Source of the DNA: Ceratothoa steindachneri
Lineage: Eukaryota; Arthropoda; Malacostraca; Isopoda; Cymothoidae
Reading direction: 5' to 3'
NCBI GenBank assembly: GCA_963969495.1
Contig: OZ018321.1
Coordinates: 137,965,185-138,029,184 of the forward strand
DNA length: 64,000 bases
Made by a program: the position numbers and the translations under genes. Positions 11,360 through 20,710 of this stretch are shown here, in pieces. The notes under the pieces were generated by a model. It did no database searches and was not told the DNA's origin. It saw only the letters and a program-made list of their open reading frames with translations. How positions within the stretch are numbered: the stretch's first letter is position 1; each line of letters opens with the position of its first letter.

Positions 11360-12181
11360 TTTATTTACATAAAATAAGAGAATTAATGGGCAAAATTACA
11401 TCGGTAAATGAGGGGGGAGGGGGAATTGCAGAGTTATACATCAGACTCTGAAGTTAGAAATTAATGAGTTACAGGAGACTATTCAAATGGGGAGGATTAA
11501 CTCAAATGGGTTGTTGAAGGGGGAGAGGGGTTGGCTTATGGAGGATTCTGGGTGAGACGTCAGGGTAAGGTTTCACGGATGTCTTCTGCAGGCATTAAAC
11601 GTGAGGGCGAGGGCACTCGGAGCTTCTGAGTGGGAAGTTGATGTGATGACAGTTCTCCAAGGGTGGTGGGGGTAACGTCCGGTCCAGGGAAAAGTATTTC
11701 GGCCAAAAGAAAACCAGGAAGGTACGCGTAGAGCTTCGACAGGAGTTGATGAATGGAGTCGGAAAAATTGCTCAGTGGCGATCGTCAAATGGAATTACAT
11801 CACTGGCTCGGGCTAATTCCAACACACAAAGTTCAGCCATCACTTTGCTTTGTTGTTAGCACCTGACTTGGAACTAGGGGAATCTTCTTGGGTCCGGGCG
11901 AGACTCCTCAAGTCTGTCTCCCACCTGGAAGACGAGCCCTATATATGAGGCTCCCCCCCCCCTAGGGGTGGGGAAAACAGCGCTACTCTCGAATGGCCTC
12001 GAATCTTCATGTCAAGGCGATTCTAATGTGCGAAAAGGTGGTCCGAGATGGACGCGGTTCGAGGCTACCGCTTGTGGATGTTAGGGGAAAGGCTTACCAA
12101 TTTAAGCCCAACCAAATTCTAGAACATTCTCCAGCGCATGGACGTCACTTCCGTGCTGGAAGAGAAATTCCACGTGGAATT
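11360..12181 (-). promoter_or_regulatory. Candidate minus-strand promoter block (possible solo LTR)
   Basis: Reading the minus strand, a 16-bp palindrome AATTCCACGTGGAATT with an E-box core is at 12166-12181. A CRE-like GACGTCA is near 12142. A perfect three-unit heat-shock element (TTC-nn-GAA-nn-TTC) lies at 12117-12129. About 180 bp further on is a TATA-like CATATATAG (about 11937-11946), and an AATAAA lies at 11360-11365. This order (upstream elements, TATA, transcribed stretch, polyadenylation signal) is what an LTR would show, but I found no LTR partner, TG/CA termini or coding region, so a solo LTR is a hypothesis only. Confidence 0.4.
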
Positions 12182-12239
12182 CCCCCACATACATGTACAC
12201 ACCAAAATGCAGACACAGCCGCCCAACTTCTTCACCCTT

Positions 12240-13125
12240 TCTAAACACACTTCACACATGGTTCACCACAAACAGACTTAAGATAGCCCCAGCCAAATCT
12301 ACAGCTACTCTTCTCACTAACTTGACAGCACAACATAACTACACCTAATCTTATCATAAACACCACCTCCATACCACACACAAAATATTTGGTGTAACAT
12401 ACAATACATCAATGTTATTCAAACAACATATCACAAACATGAAAAAGAAATCCACACCAAGACTAAATGCTCTCAGATCTCTTGCTAGTACATTCGCATA
12501 CAACAAAGAAACCACAGTATACAAACAATATATACACTCAAGTGTTGGAGTATGCAAGCCCTGCCTGGGCCTCTAACCTCTCAGACACGTCACAACACAA
12601 TACAAAATATACAATAAAAGGTCCTAAAAATCCTCACTCTATGCATATCTACTACACCCACAGACCCCCTACACCACAAAACTAATTCCTCAAATCAAGG
12701 ACCACCTGGATATGAGGCACACAAACCCACTATACTACATGTCAGAACACACTCCAAGGAACATGAAATTAACACTTAGTACACAATATCATATGCAAAT
12801 AAACTAATCATTCCCACCCTGCCCACCACAAATCAGCCTCCAGAAACATATCCAAACACAAAACAGCACTCAGATGCAAGCTCGGCTCACGGAAATCCAC
12901 CCTTTTGAATCTTCCCTCCCCTGTGAAGACAGAGTTCACCTGGCTAAGCTCTGGAGTGAATACACCCCGGCCATTTGGAGCTATGAGAACAGACTGAATG
13001 ATTCAATTATGTATGTTTGCCCAGGCTGCAACACAGAACTCTCCACACCATCAAACACAATGGAAAAATGCATTGTACACACCTACACATGGCAAAACAT
13101 AATATACACTTCATGAGGGCCTTGT
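12240..13125 (+). pseudogene. Fragment of another non-LTR retrotransposon (RT thumb and C-terminal domain)
   Basis: The plus strand carries the C-terminal part of a non-LTR polymerase. Pieces near 12440-12680 read MKKKSTPRLNALRSLA and then LEYASPAWASNLSDTSQHN. Near 12880-13070 a tail reads IHPFESSLPCEDRVHLAKLW and CPGCNTE, which is typical of the C-terminal zinc-binding region of such elements. Reading frames change several times. It is A/C-rich on the sense strand and not related to the I-group copies. The rest of the polymerase is not found next to it. Confidence 0.6.
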
Positions 13126-13824
13126 GGGAAAGCTCAATCCAGGCCACAGTCTTTCTCATGGTCTCGATTGGGGCTGTTCTGCCAGGCAGCCTGAGGAATG
13201 ACACCACCAGCTACAGCCTGAACTCCCATCTCACATCCAATCACCTCTACAACAGAAAAGACAAAAAGCACTGCCTTGCCAGAGGATGCATCAATGAAAC
13301 TTATAAACCACTTACACTGAAAAAAAAAGGTCATGCAGGGGAATGCAACTTTCCATAGTATGTGAAACCTAATCCCCCCCTCCCCTGTCATTACATGCAA
13401 GAACATTACCATCCTTCACAAAAATTGCAGAAAATACATACTTAAAGGAATACCACCCTTCCATTACCAGGTTACAATTACAAAACAATCCAACCAGACA
13501 ATACAGCAGCACATACAATCTTTAGGTTTAAACCAATTCAATGCCATTCAACCAAATATTGACCAAGAAGAAAAATCCCTCTCACATTACAGGTCACCCT
13601 GGCAAGGCTGCAGTGGCATTAACATCTAAAATTCATTCTCATTCTCCTTCACAGATCAAGGATAATTGTCTTCATTCTGTGTATGGCCTATAAAGAATTG
13701 TGCTGGCTTATAGAATGAAAATGCCTTTTTTTGTGAAATGTATACTTTTTGTGATTCAAATGGCAAGGAAACCAAGACAATTGGCTAATTGATCCACTGC
13801 AGCTTCATCAGCCTTCTCAATTGT
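13126..13824. other. Unassigned intronic sequence
   Basis: The first part (to about 13200) may continue the non-LTR C-terminus (RALWESSIQA). The rest has no recognisable coding feature. A C/A-rich stretch to about 13640 is followed by AT-rich sequence leading to the palindrome at 13825. Confidence 0.4.
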
Positions 13825-13859
13825 TGTTCGAAGGTCAGTCTTCGACTGACCTTCGAACA
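13825..13859. repeat. Perfect 16-bp inverted repeat with 3-base loop
   Basis: Arms 13825-13840 (TGTTCGAAGGTCAGTC) and 13844-13859 are exact reverse complements around TTC. It lies about 170 bp before the CR1 ORF1 start. It could be a hairpin in the CR1 5' UTR or the footprint of a separate small element. Confidence 0.85.
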
Positions 13860-14030
13860 GGTAGCACGTGTTTTATAGAGCTCTCAGTCTGTTGATCTAT
13901 TTTTCAGATTTTTCTATAGTTTGTTTGTTTTTTTGTTGTTTTTTTTCTCACCACAATCAGCGAAAGCTAAGTTGCTCTTCTTTTTTTATTTCTTATTGCT
14001 ACTTAAATTCTTTCTTTGTTTGAATAAGTG

Positions 14031-15188
14031 ATGGAGTTTGGGGATGAAAGTGAGCATGAGTGTCGGAATGTATGCATTGGTTGTGGTGTATTAGGTGAGG
14101 GGTATACATGTGTTGTATGTGGGCTGCGTGAATGCATTGTAGATTTAGAGGGGATGAGAAGGCAGGATTTAGACAGGATATGTAGGCTGGAGGGGTTAGT
14201 TGCTGAGCTCAGGAGGGAACTTAGTGTTAGGCCTAGAGCTGGGAATAGGTTAGGTGGTGAGGTAGGCCAGTTAGATGTTTCAGGTGAAGGTAGAGGGCCA
14301 GTGGAGGAGGTAGAATGTGATAGTTCTAGTGATAGTGAAGTTAGCCCCCTTAGATTAGTTAGAAATAGGCCTAGTGAGGATGGGGGACAGTGGAGAGTGG
14401 TTAGGAAACATGAAGCTAGGGAGGCTTCTCCTGTTCTTTGTGAGAATAGGGTTGCCTCTGTTGAGGTGGTTAGCCAGGGGGAGAATAGGTGTGTGAGTCA
14501 GAGGGACACAGATCCTATTAGCTTGACTAATAGATTCAGTGCCCTAAGAGAGGAAGTAACTGGAAGTGATATGACTGATGGGGGTGGGGGTGGAGTTCGA
14601 GTGACTGGTAGTTTGAATGAGAATAGGAGTGGGGATGGAGTTAGGTCTGTGGGGGTTAGGAATAGGAGTCTGACTGAAGTGCTTGTAATGGGTGATTCGC
14701 GAGTTAGATATTTAGATAGGAAGTTGAATGCAAGTAGATTGAATGGTTTGAGGGTGTGTTTGCCGGGTGCTGGAGTGAGAGATCTGTCTGATAGGTATGA
14801 GGAACTGGTGTCTGGCTGTGCAAGGGATGCGGTTGTGATTACACATGTAGGAGTGAATGATGTGAAGAAAGTGGGTGCATGTGAGTTACGTGAGAGGTAC
14901 AAGAGGTTGATTGAAAAGGTGAAAGAAAGTAGAATGAAAGGTGTTGTGACAGGTGTGCTTCCAAGAATGGATGTTGGGGTAGAATGGATGTCTCGTGCAA
15001 TTGGGCTGAATGATTATGTGAGGAGGATGTGTGAGATGGAAGGTGTCATGTTTGTGGATGTGTGGGATAGGTTTGTTGGAATGAAAGAAATGTATGCGAT
15101 GGATGGACTGCATTTGAGTAGGAGGGGGGTAGATGTGTTGTGGGAGGAGTATGATCGTGTTATTAGGTCTTTGCGGGCGGGAAACTAG
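14031..15188 (+). CDS. CR1 ORF1: zinc-ribbon plus SGNH/GDSL esterase-like protein
   Basis: 385 codons from ATG at 14031 (a GTG directly precedes it). The N-terminus has a cysteine cluster (VCIGCG, then CVVCGLREC, within residues 10-35), probably zinc-binding. It is followed by a short coiled-coil-like stretch and an acidic Ser-rich linker. The C-terminal half is an SGNH hydrolase domain: GDSR (block I), HVGVND (block III) and DGLHLS (block V, Asp-x-x-His). ORF1 esterases are known in CR1 elements and are thought to act with the RNP. The last codons overlap the ORF2 frame and contain GGGAAAC directly before the TAG stop. The sense strand is strikingly poor in C. Confidence 0.85.
   Translation: MEFGDESEHECRNVCIGCGVLGEGYTCVVCGLRECIVDLEGMRRQDLDRICRLEGLVAELRRELSVRPRAGNRLGGEVGQLDVSGEGRGPVEEVECDSSSDSEVSPLRLVRNRPSEDGGQWRVVRKHEAREASPVLCENRVASVEVVSQGENRCVSQRDTDPISLTNRFSALREEVTGSDMTDGGGGGVRVTGSLNENRSGDGVRSVGVRNRSLTEVLVMGDSRVRYLDRKLNASRLNGLRVCLPGAGVRDLSDRYEELVSGCARDAVVITHVGVNDVKKVGACELRERYKRLIEKVKESRMKGVVTGVLPRMDVGVEWMSRAIGLNDYVRRMCEMEGVMFVDVWDRFVGMKEMYAMDGLHLSRRGVDVLWEEYDRVIRSLRAGN
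15179..15188 (+). promoter_or_regulatory. Candidate -1 ribosomal frameshift site (GGGAAAC then TAG)
   Basis: The heptamer G GGA AAC at 15179-15185 is in the X XXY YYZ register of ORF1 and is followed at once by the ORF1 stop TAG. Slipping back one base gives GGG AAA CTA GAT, which is the ORF2 frame, open from 15167 to 18115. So ORF2 could be made as an ORF1-ORF2 fusion. I see only weak pairing downstream (TACTA/TAGTA), so a stimulatory structure is not obvious. Reinitiation at the ATG at 15212 is the alternative. Confidence 0.5.
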
Positions 15189-15211
15189 ATACTAATAGTG
15201 GTCAGGGAATT

Positions 15212-18115
15212 ATGAGAGGACATTATAGTACTGAAAGTAGAATGGACTTGGCAGATAACAGAAATAGGTTCCAAGGCGATAGAGGTGAGGTCATTCAAGT
15301 TTCAAGAGGTGCTTCAGGGATAGGGGGGTTAAATTGTTTCTATACAAATGCTCGTAGTCTTAGAAACAAGAAGGATGAGCTATTTAGTTATATTAGCAAT
15401 GAGGATATAGATATATTATGCGTTACTGAATCATGGGTTAATGAAATAGAATTTAGTGACACTATAAGTGAATTTGATTTTCAGGGCTATAATATGTACA
15501 TTAGTCAAAGGACAGGTAGGATTGGTGGAGGAATAATTATCTATATAAAAAACAACATTGTTTCAAGTTTAAATACTTCAATAAAGCAGGATGGAGTTGA
15601 GTCACTTTGGATAGATATTAGGTTCAGTAAAAATAGAATGGTGCATTTGGGAGCTTTTTACAGGCCACCTGGGCAGACTGATGATATAGATGAACTAATG
15701 ATAAGGGAAATAAGTAAGGGATGTGAAACAGATGCAGTTATTATTGGGGACTTCAACTTAAACTCTGTGGACTGGGAAAATATGATAGGTAGGGATAGAA
15801 CAAGTGGCAGGTTCATAGAATGCTTTGAGGATAATTTTTTGAATCAATTTGTTAACGATTCAACGAGGGGGGACAATATATTAGATTTAGTACTTTCTAA
15901 CAGTGATCATTTAGTTCAAGAATTGACTGTTGGGGAAGCATTGGGAAATAGTGACCATCAGATGGTTCGTTTTAACTTGGGAATTGAGAAGGGTAAAATA
16001 ACTGAGAATGCTGAAAAAGTTCCAAATTTTCATAAGGGAGATTATGTAAAACTTCGAAGCTTGCTAAATTTGGTAGACTGGGATATAGAATTCAGAGGTA
16101 AAAATGCTTATGGGATGTGGGATACTTTCAAGCATATAATAAATGTAGTCCAAGAACAATGTATCCCAATGAAGGCCATTAGGAACAAAAGTAGGAAACC
16201 ATTATGGTGGAATCAGGAGATAGCTAGAAAAATTTCAGAGAAGAAAAGGGCATATAAAAAATTACAGGTAGAAAATAATATTCAAAATTTAAGTGATTAT
16301 AGAATGGCTAGGAATGAGTTAAATAAGATTATAAAGAAGAACAAAAGGGTGTCAGAAATTAAATTAGCTCAGGATAGCAACAAAGATCCTAGAAAGTTCT
16401 TTAGTTACTATAAAATTAATAACAAGTGTGGCAGAGTTAAAATAGGACCTATCAAATATGAAGGGTTTGTGAGAGAAACTGATGAGGAAATAGTTGAGGT
16501 ACTAAATGGTCATTTTGCATCAGTATTTACAAAAGAGAAACTAAATAGTCCTATGTATAGTACTCATAGGTCAGGAAAAGAGGTGTTTACTAACATTTGT
16601 GTGGATCGGAGGATGATAAAAGGACTAATAGGTGATTTAGATACTACCAAGACCTCCGGCCCTGATAATATTCATTCTAGGATACTTAAAGAAGGGGTAG
16701 AAAGTATCTCAATAGCTCTGGACAAGTTATATACTAGGTCATTGGAATATGGAGAAATACCCGATGATTGGAAGAGAGTGAATGTAGTCCCCATTTTCAA
16801 GAAGGGTAGTAAAGAGGATCCAAATAACTTTAGACCGGTTAGCCTAACTCCTGTAGTCTGTAAAATTCTTGAGAAAATAGTTCAAAAAGGCATTTGCCAA
16901 CATCTAGAGAGGGAGGGGTTAATCAGCGATGCTCAGCATGGGTTTAGATCAGGTAGATCATGTTTGACTAACTTACTAGACTTTCTGGAGTTTGTAACAG
17001 ATCAAGTAGATAAGGGAGAGAATGTAGATATAATTTACTTAGATTTTAGTAAAGCATTTGATAAGGTACCACACAGGAGACTAGTTCATAAATTAAAAAT
17101 GATTGGGATATGTGGGGGTGTTTCAAATTGGATAGCTGAGTGGCTGAAAGACAGGAAGCAAAGGGTAGTGCTAAATGGTGTAAAGTCAGAGTGGAGGGAT
17201 GTTATCAGTGGGGTTCCTCAGGGATCAGTTCTCGGTCCATTATTATTTGTCATCTATATAAACGATCTTGGGGAGGCAGTTAATAATAAAGTGTCAATTT
17301 TTGCGGATGATACCAAATTAGCAGCTGTAGTTAAAGATATTGATGATAATTTTAAAGTGCAGGGGGACTTAAATAAATTGTTATCCTGGGCACATAAGTG
17401 GCAAATGACTTTCAACCTTGATAAGTGCAAAGTTATTAACATGGGAAAAGATAATAGAGAATTTAACTATGAAATGGATGGGCATTGGCTGAGCTCAGTA
17501 GAGGATGAGAAAGATCTAGGAGTAGTAATAGATAAGTCATTAAGGTTTTCTAAGCAGTGTATTGAAGCAAGAAATAGGGCAAATAGAGTGCTGGGTTTTA
17601 TTAAGAGAAATGTCAGTTACAAAAGTAAGGAGGTTATTCTTAAACTCTATAACTCTTATGTTAGGCCACATCTAGAGTACTGTATACAGGCATGGTCCCC
17701 ACATTTTAGACACGATATTAACCTTCTTGAGTCAGTGCAACGGAGGGCAACAAAGATTATTCCTTCCCTGAGGCACCTTGAATATGAAGATAGACTGAGG
17801 GTATTAAATATGTTCTCGTTCGAAAGGAGGTGTGTGAGAGGGGATATGATTGAGCTGTTTAAAATTTTTTCCGGGATAGATAAATTGGATGTTAGCAAGT
17901 TTTTTGAGTTAGATGATGGAAATCGGACTAGAGGTCACCACTTGAAAATTAAAAAGCAAGGGTGTAGGTTGGATTTAAGAAAATATTTTTTCACCAATAG
18001 AGTGGTAGACTTCTGGAACAAATTGCCGCAGAGGGTAGTAGGTAGTCCAAATCTAAATGTATTTAAGAGTAGGTTGGATGAGTTTATGGGAAGGGAAGGT
18101 TGTGATGGTTCCTAA
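15212..18115 (+). CDS. CR1 ORF2: endonuclease-reverse transcriptase
   Basis: 967 codons from ATG 15212, uninterrupted. The AP-like endonuclease covers roughly residues 40-260, with YTNARSL (Asn), VTESWVN (Glu), IIGDFNLNSVDW (Asp/Asn) and GNSDHQMV (SDH). The RT covers roughly 470-760, with SGPDNIHSRILK, DFSKAFDKVPH, GVPQGSVLGPLLF and the catalytic FADD at 697-700. A thumb and C-terminal region follow (YVRPHLEYCIQAWSP). There is no RNase H, as expected for CR1. The length and intact motifs suggest a complete polymerase. The frame is open upstream of the ATG to 15167, overlapping ORF1. Confidence 0.92.
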   Translation: MRGHYSTESRMDLADNRNRFQGDRGEVIQVSRGASGIGGLNCFYTNARSLRNKKDELFSYISNEDIDILCVTESWVNEIEFSDTISEFDFQGYNMYISQRTGRIGGGIIIYIKNNIVSSLNTSIKQDGVESLWIDIRFSKNRMVHLGAFYRPPGQTDDIDELMIREISKGCETDAVIIGDFNLNSVDWENMIGRDRTSGRFIECFEDNFLNQFVNDSTRGDNILDLVLSNSDHLVQELTVGEALGNSDHQMVRFNLGIEKGKITENAEKVPNFHKGDYVKLRSLLNLVDWDIEFRGKNAYGMWDTFKHIINVVQEQCIPMKAIRNKSRKPLWWNQEIARKISEKKRAYKKLQVENNIQNLSDYRMARNELNKIIKKNKRVSEIKLAQDSNKDPRKFFSYYKINNKCGRVKIGPIKYEGFVRETDEEIVEVLNGHFASVFTKEKLNSPMYSTHRSGKEVFTNICVDRRMIKGLIGDLDTTKTSGPDNIHSRILKEGVESISIALDKLYTRSLEYGEIPDDWKRVNVVPIFKKGSKEDPNNFRPVSLTPVVCKILEKIVQKGICQHLEREGLISDAQHGFRSGRSCLTNLLDFLEFVTDQVDKGENVDIIYLDFSKAFDKVPHRRLVHKLKMIGICGGVSNWIAEWLKDRKQRVVLNGVKSEWRDVISGVPQGSVLGPLLFVIYINDLGEAVNNKVSIFADDTKLAAVVKDIDDNFKVQGDLNKLLSWAHKWQMTFNLDKCKVINMGKDNREFNYEMDGHWLSSVEDEKDLGVVIDKSLRFSKQCIEARNRANRVLGFIKRNVSYKSKEVILKLYNSYVRPHLEYCIQAWSPHFRHDINLLESVQRRATKIIPSLRHLEYEDRLRVLNMFSFERRCVRGDMIELFKIFSGIDKLDVSKFFELDDGNRTRGHHLKIKKQGCRLDLRKYFFTNRVVDFWNKLPQRVVGSPNLNVFKSRLDEFMGREGCDGS

Positions 18116-18255
18116 GTTTTGTATATATTAATATTGTTTGTATATATCTATAGCTGCATGATTTAGTTCTTGACAAGCCTTGATTGGTGATACCCTTGTT
18201 TCTGGATGCAGTTTTCCTGGGAGTTTGGGTGCCTTGAAAAAGAGGCCGCTTGACT

Positions 18256-18412
18256 CGGATGACCTATGATGAGCCCTTGTGGCTTTTGTCATCCGTTATA
18301 TTATATTGTGGGGGACTTTGATTTTGTCTTCCCCTGGTGATGGTGCTTTTTGTGGGTGGGTTTTGACGGAGGCGGATGACCTTTGATAGGCCCTTGTGGC
18401 TTTTGTCATCCG
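18256..18412 (+). other. Duplicated hairpins in CR1 3' UTR
   Basis: Two related 40-bp blocks, 18256-18295 and 18373-18412, each begin CGGATGAC and end GTCATCCG (perfect 8-bp outer stem). Inside both is GCC-CTTGT-GGC, giving an inner stem with the same CTTGT loop. The sequence between the stems varies. Such 3' structures can be the RT recognition signal in non-LTR elements (family knowledge); that role here is inferred. Confidence 0.7.
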
Positions 18413-18417
18413 TGTAA

Positions 18418-18440
18418 TTATGTTATGTTATGTTATGTTA
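18418..18440 (+). repeat. (TTATG)n terminal repeat of CR1
   Basis: About 4.6 copies of TTATG closing the 3' UTR. It marks the 3' end of the CR1 element. Confidence 0.8.
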
Positions 18441-18680
18441 ACTTCATCTGCCTGATCTACTATTAAAGCCTTGCGGTTATGCTTTATCTTTTGGCTGAGT
18501 TATCTACCGTCATCAGCCAATCCTCTTGACACAAGGACAACTGAGCCAAAACCCATACATGGAATGTTAGCTCTAGGAGAACCACATCCAGTAGCAAAGT
18601 TGATTGAGGCTACTGGACCTTAGCAAAGGATAATATAAGTAACAAGGTGGTGGTTCATTGAGGCACATGGTCTACTAGCA

Positions 18681-18707
18681 TGACCCAAGGCCTCTGGCCT
18701 TGGGTCA
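18681..18707. repeat. Perfect 12-bp hairpin, 3-base loop, in RAE1 intron 4
   Basis: TGACCCAAGGCC, loop TCT, then the exact reverse complement. It lies about 64 bases inside intron 4 from the exon 4 donor, so in RAE1 pre-mRNA it would form a stable stem close to the 5' splice site. Confidence 0.85.
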
Positions 18708-18770
18708 GGATGGCAACAAAAGTGAGCCTTTCAAGGAAAATTGTGATTTACCAAATAAAATATCACTCAC

Positions 18771-18932
18771 TTTCAGAGTTTTATCCCAAGACCCAGTCAT
18801 AATACATGAATATGTTGGTGCCTTAATCCAATGTACTGTCCGAACAGGAGCATCATGCTGTGCTACTTGAATCTTCTGATTACTTGCAAGATCCCAGCAA
18901 TGCACAGTTTTGTCAGCACTCGCAATGAACAC
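18771..18932 (-). CDS. RAE1: RAE1 (Gle2) mRNA export factor, coding exon 4
   Basis: A 162-bp exon, 54 residues, containing a complete WD40 blade and the start of the next: [19 protein letters not shown], then [18 protein letters not shown], then [12 protein letters not shown]. These blocks are diagnostic of RAE1/Gle2. The acceptor is TTTTCAG before GTG TTC and the donor is AAA followed by GTGAGT; both junctions are phase 0. It is separated from exon 3 by only 140 bp, while the other introns are 11-33 kb. No frame break is seen. Confidence 0.97.
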
Positions 18933-19072
18933 CTGAAAATATTCCAATATTTTTCCTCAAAAAGATGTGGCCAAAGAAGTTAAAATATTGTACAACGTAA
19001 TACTGATTGGGCACCAATAAAAATTTTAAGACTTCAACTATACTAAAATGGAAAATTTGCTAGGAACCTTAC

Positions 19073-19177
19073 CTTTGCACCATCATCTTGCCAAGCAACA
19101 TCGAGCACAGGACCCCCCATTGTTTGTTGTGCTTTTGCCACTGTCGTTCCATCATGCAAAACTTCCCAGCAACGAAC
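19073..19177 (-). CDS. RAE1: RAE1 (Gle2) mRNA export factor, coding exon 3
   Basis: A 105-bp exon, 35 residues: VRCWEVLHDGTTVAKAQQT followed by GGPVLDVAWQDDGAK, the end of the first WD40 blade and the start of the second. The acceptor is CAG before GTT CGT and the donor is AAG followed by GTAAGG. Both junctions are phase 0. It joins exon 2 (ending GSWDNN) to give the family-typical GSW-x-N-x-VRCWEV. Confidence 0.96.
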
Positions 19178-19351
19178 CTGTAATGAATATGTATTATCAT
19201 TAAACTATCAAATTTCATGCTAGTATTTAAATAAGGGAATTTTTTTTTAACTCAGAAATTCACTGCAGTATATTAGGGTACAAAGGCAGTTGAGATGAGG
19301 AACCGAGATAAAATACACAATAGTAATAAAAAATAGTTGTGCGACTAGAGA

Positions 19352-19705
19352 TTTTGTTTAAGAGCCGATCTGGCGACTGCCTAAAAGAGCAAGTCACCAA
19401 AATCATGTTATAGCCTAATACACTAAGATAGATTAAAAAAAAAAAATGCAAACTACAAATAACAAAAATAGAAAAACAAAACACAGACAAACAAACAAGC
19501 AAAAAAGCTAGAGGATGAAGAAAGCGCACTCTGGCATCAGGAGGAGGCCCACATCTCCCCTGATGCAGTAACATGGAAACTAAAACAGAGCAAAATAAAA
19601 TGGAGGTAGCCAGCCTCCTTCAAAAAGTCAGATAGTCCATAGGTCTGTGTACACAAACCTCTCCCACATATGAGGGTAAAGCGGTAGCAGCCCCACTCGT
19701 CCCAA
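19352..19705 (-). mobile_element. I-group copy E, 3' part (split by gypsy)
   Basis: Minus-strand 3' UTR (a T-rich start near 19352, then the variant GGCGACTGCC block) and the end of RNase H. It stops at 19705, where the gypsy LTR begins, and resumes at 28685. The joined flanks read across the gypsy insertion as the CCGGTACCGGGAC-type block seen in other copies. Confidence 0.75.
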
Positions 19706-20574
19706 TGTGGTGGAGTGAATGTGAGTGTGTGTAAAAGGGCCATTCTCCCACCCCTTTTCTCAGTACCCTCTCCCTCCCTCTGTAAGAATGTGTGTGTGAG
19801 TGGGAATGAGGTTTTTTTTATATTTTCTCTTTATATATATATATATGTATTTGATTTCATGTATTAATTGTTTTCTCTTTCTCAGATTGTACTTTGCTTA
19901 AAATAATCTTTTATCAAAATTGTACTTTGTTTATAATATTCTTTTAGCAAAGCGCCATATTCTGGAAAGAGGTAAGCTAGTCGGTAAATTTACTCGGGTA
20001 ATGCCCACTTATTAGTTTCCCTTCCATGTATAAATAAAGGGGTCATAAAAGGATATATCTCTTCTACAGAGAGTGGAAGTGTGGACTGATAGCAAGAGGG
20101 GTTCTCTAGACGAGTGCTCCGCCCAGCCCTGAGACAGAGGGCTTTCGTGCCTCTCTAACCACCTGAACCGCCATACCCGCCTTCGTTGACAATCCTGCCT
20201 CCTTCTAAGTTAGCCTACTACCATCCACCTCCAGCACACAAGTGATAGCGCGTGCCCCCTTTTCGTTCGGTTGTTGTTTTTTGGTTTTTTTTTTGTAGAT
20301 ATATAAGTAAATTGTTGTATTCGCCGGTTATAAAATTCTCTTTTGGTATCGTATTTGGATTCGGGAATTTAGCCTCATTTTGAAGTGTGCACACTTCCCT
20401 TGTAAATATAAAATTGTTGTAAATATAAGCTGTAATTATCATTGTACTTTTTTTCTGTTAGTAAAGAACTGTACATACAATCCGTTTCATTCTCCTTCGA
20501 TTTCTCACGTCCGGATTAGTATAGGAAGCGCGTTGGATCGATTGGGGTTAGTCTAAATTTTTCGGCCCGCTACA
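19706..20574 (+). repeat. Gypsy 1 5' LTR
   Basis: 869 bp from TGTGGTGG to CGCTACA. It contains a TATA-like TATAAATA near 20030 and a short (TA)n near 19836. Differences from the 3' LTR are a few substitutions plus length changes in the (TA)n and in a T/G-rich stretch near 20270-20300. Confidence 0.92.
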
Positions 20575-20576
20575 TT

Positions 20577-20594
20577 TGGCGCCCGAATAGGGAC
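20577..20594 (+). other. Primer binding site, tRNA-Lys-like
   Basis: TGGCGCCCGAATAGGGAC starts two bases after the 5' LTR. It differs by one base from the well-known 18-base site complementary to the 3' end of tRNA-Lys(UUU), so a lysine tRNA primer is likely. Confidence 0.8.
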
Positions 20595-20710
20595 GTGAGA
20601 CTTCGAAACTGGGAGCGTGACTGGATTGGATTGCAGTCCATACCCAATTAGTGTGACAAGTAGTTTGATTGATTTTTCCCTCCTCCTATCTTTTTACTAA
20701 CTTGGGAACA

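Larger units (their letters stand above)
13861..18441 (+). mobile_element. CR1-type non-LTR retrotransposon, both ORFs open
   Basis: A plus-strand (antisense to RAE1) element with ORF1 (14031-15188), ORF2 (15212-18115, frame open from 15167), a 3' UTR with two similar hairpins, and a terminal TTATG repeat (18418-18440). A 3' end made of short tandem repeats rather than poly(A) is typical of the CR1 group. Both ORFs are uninterrupted with catalytic motifs present, so this copy may be competent or recently so. The 3' end is fixed by the repeat; the 5' end is not resolved and is set here just after the palindrome at 13825-13859. Confidence 0.8.

Noticed and set aside
14498..14902. Minus-strand frame of 134 codons inside CR1 ORF1
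   Set aside because: It is a shadow of the ORF1 coding strand, with no motif or start context.
18705..18947. Stand-alone 80-codon WD40 gene on the minus strand
   Set aside because: It is RAE1 exon 4 (18771-18932) read through its splice sites into intron on both sides.
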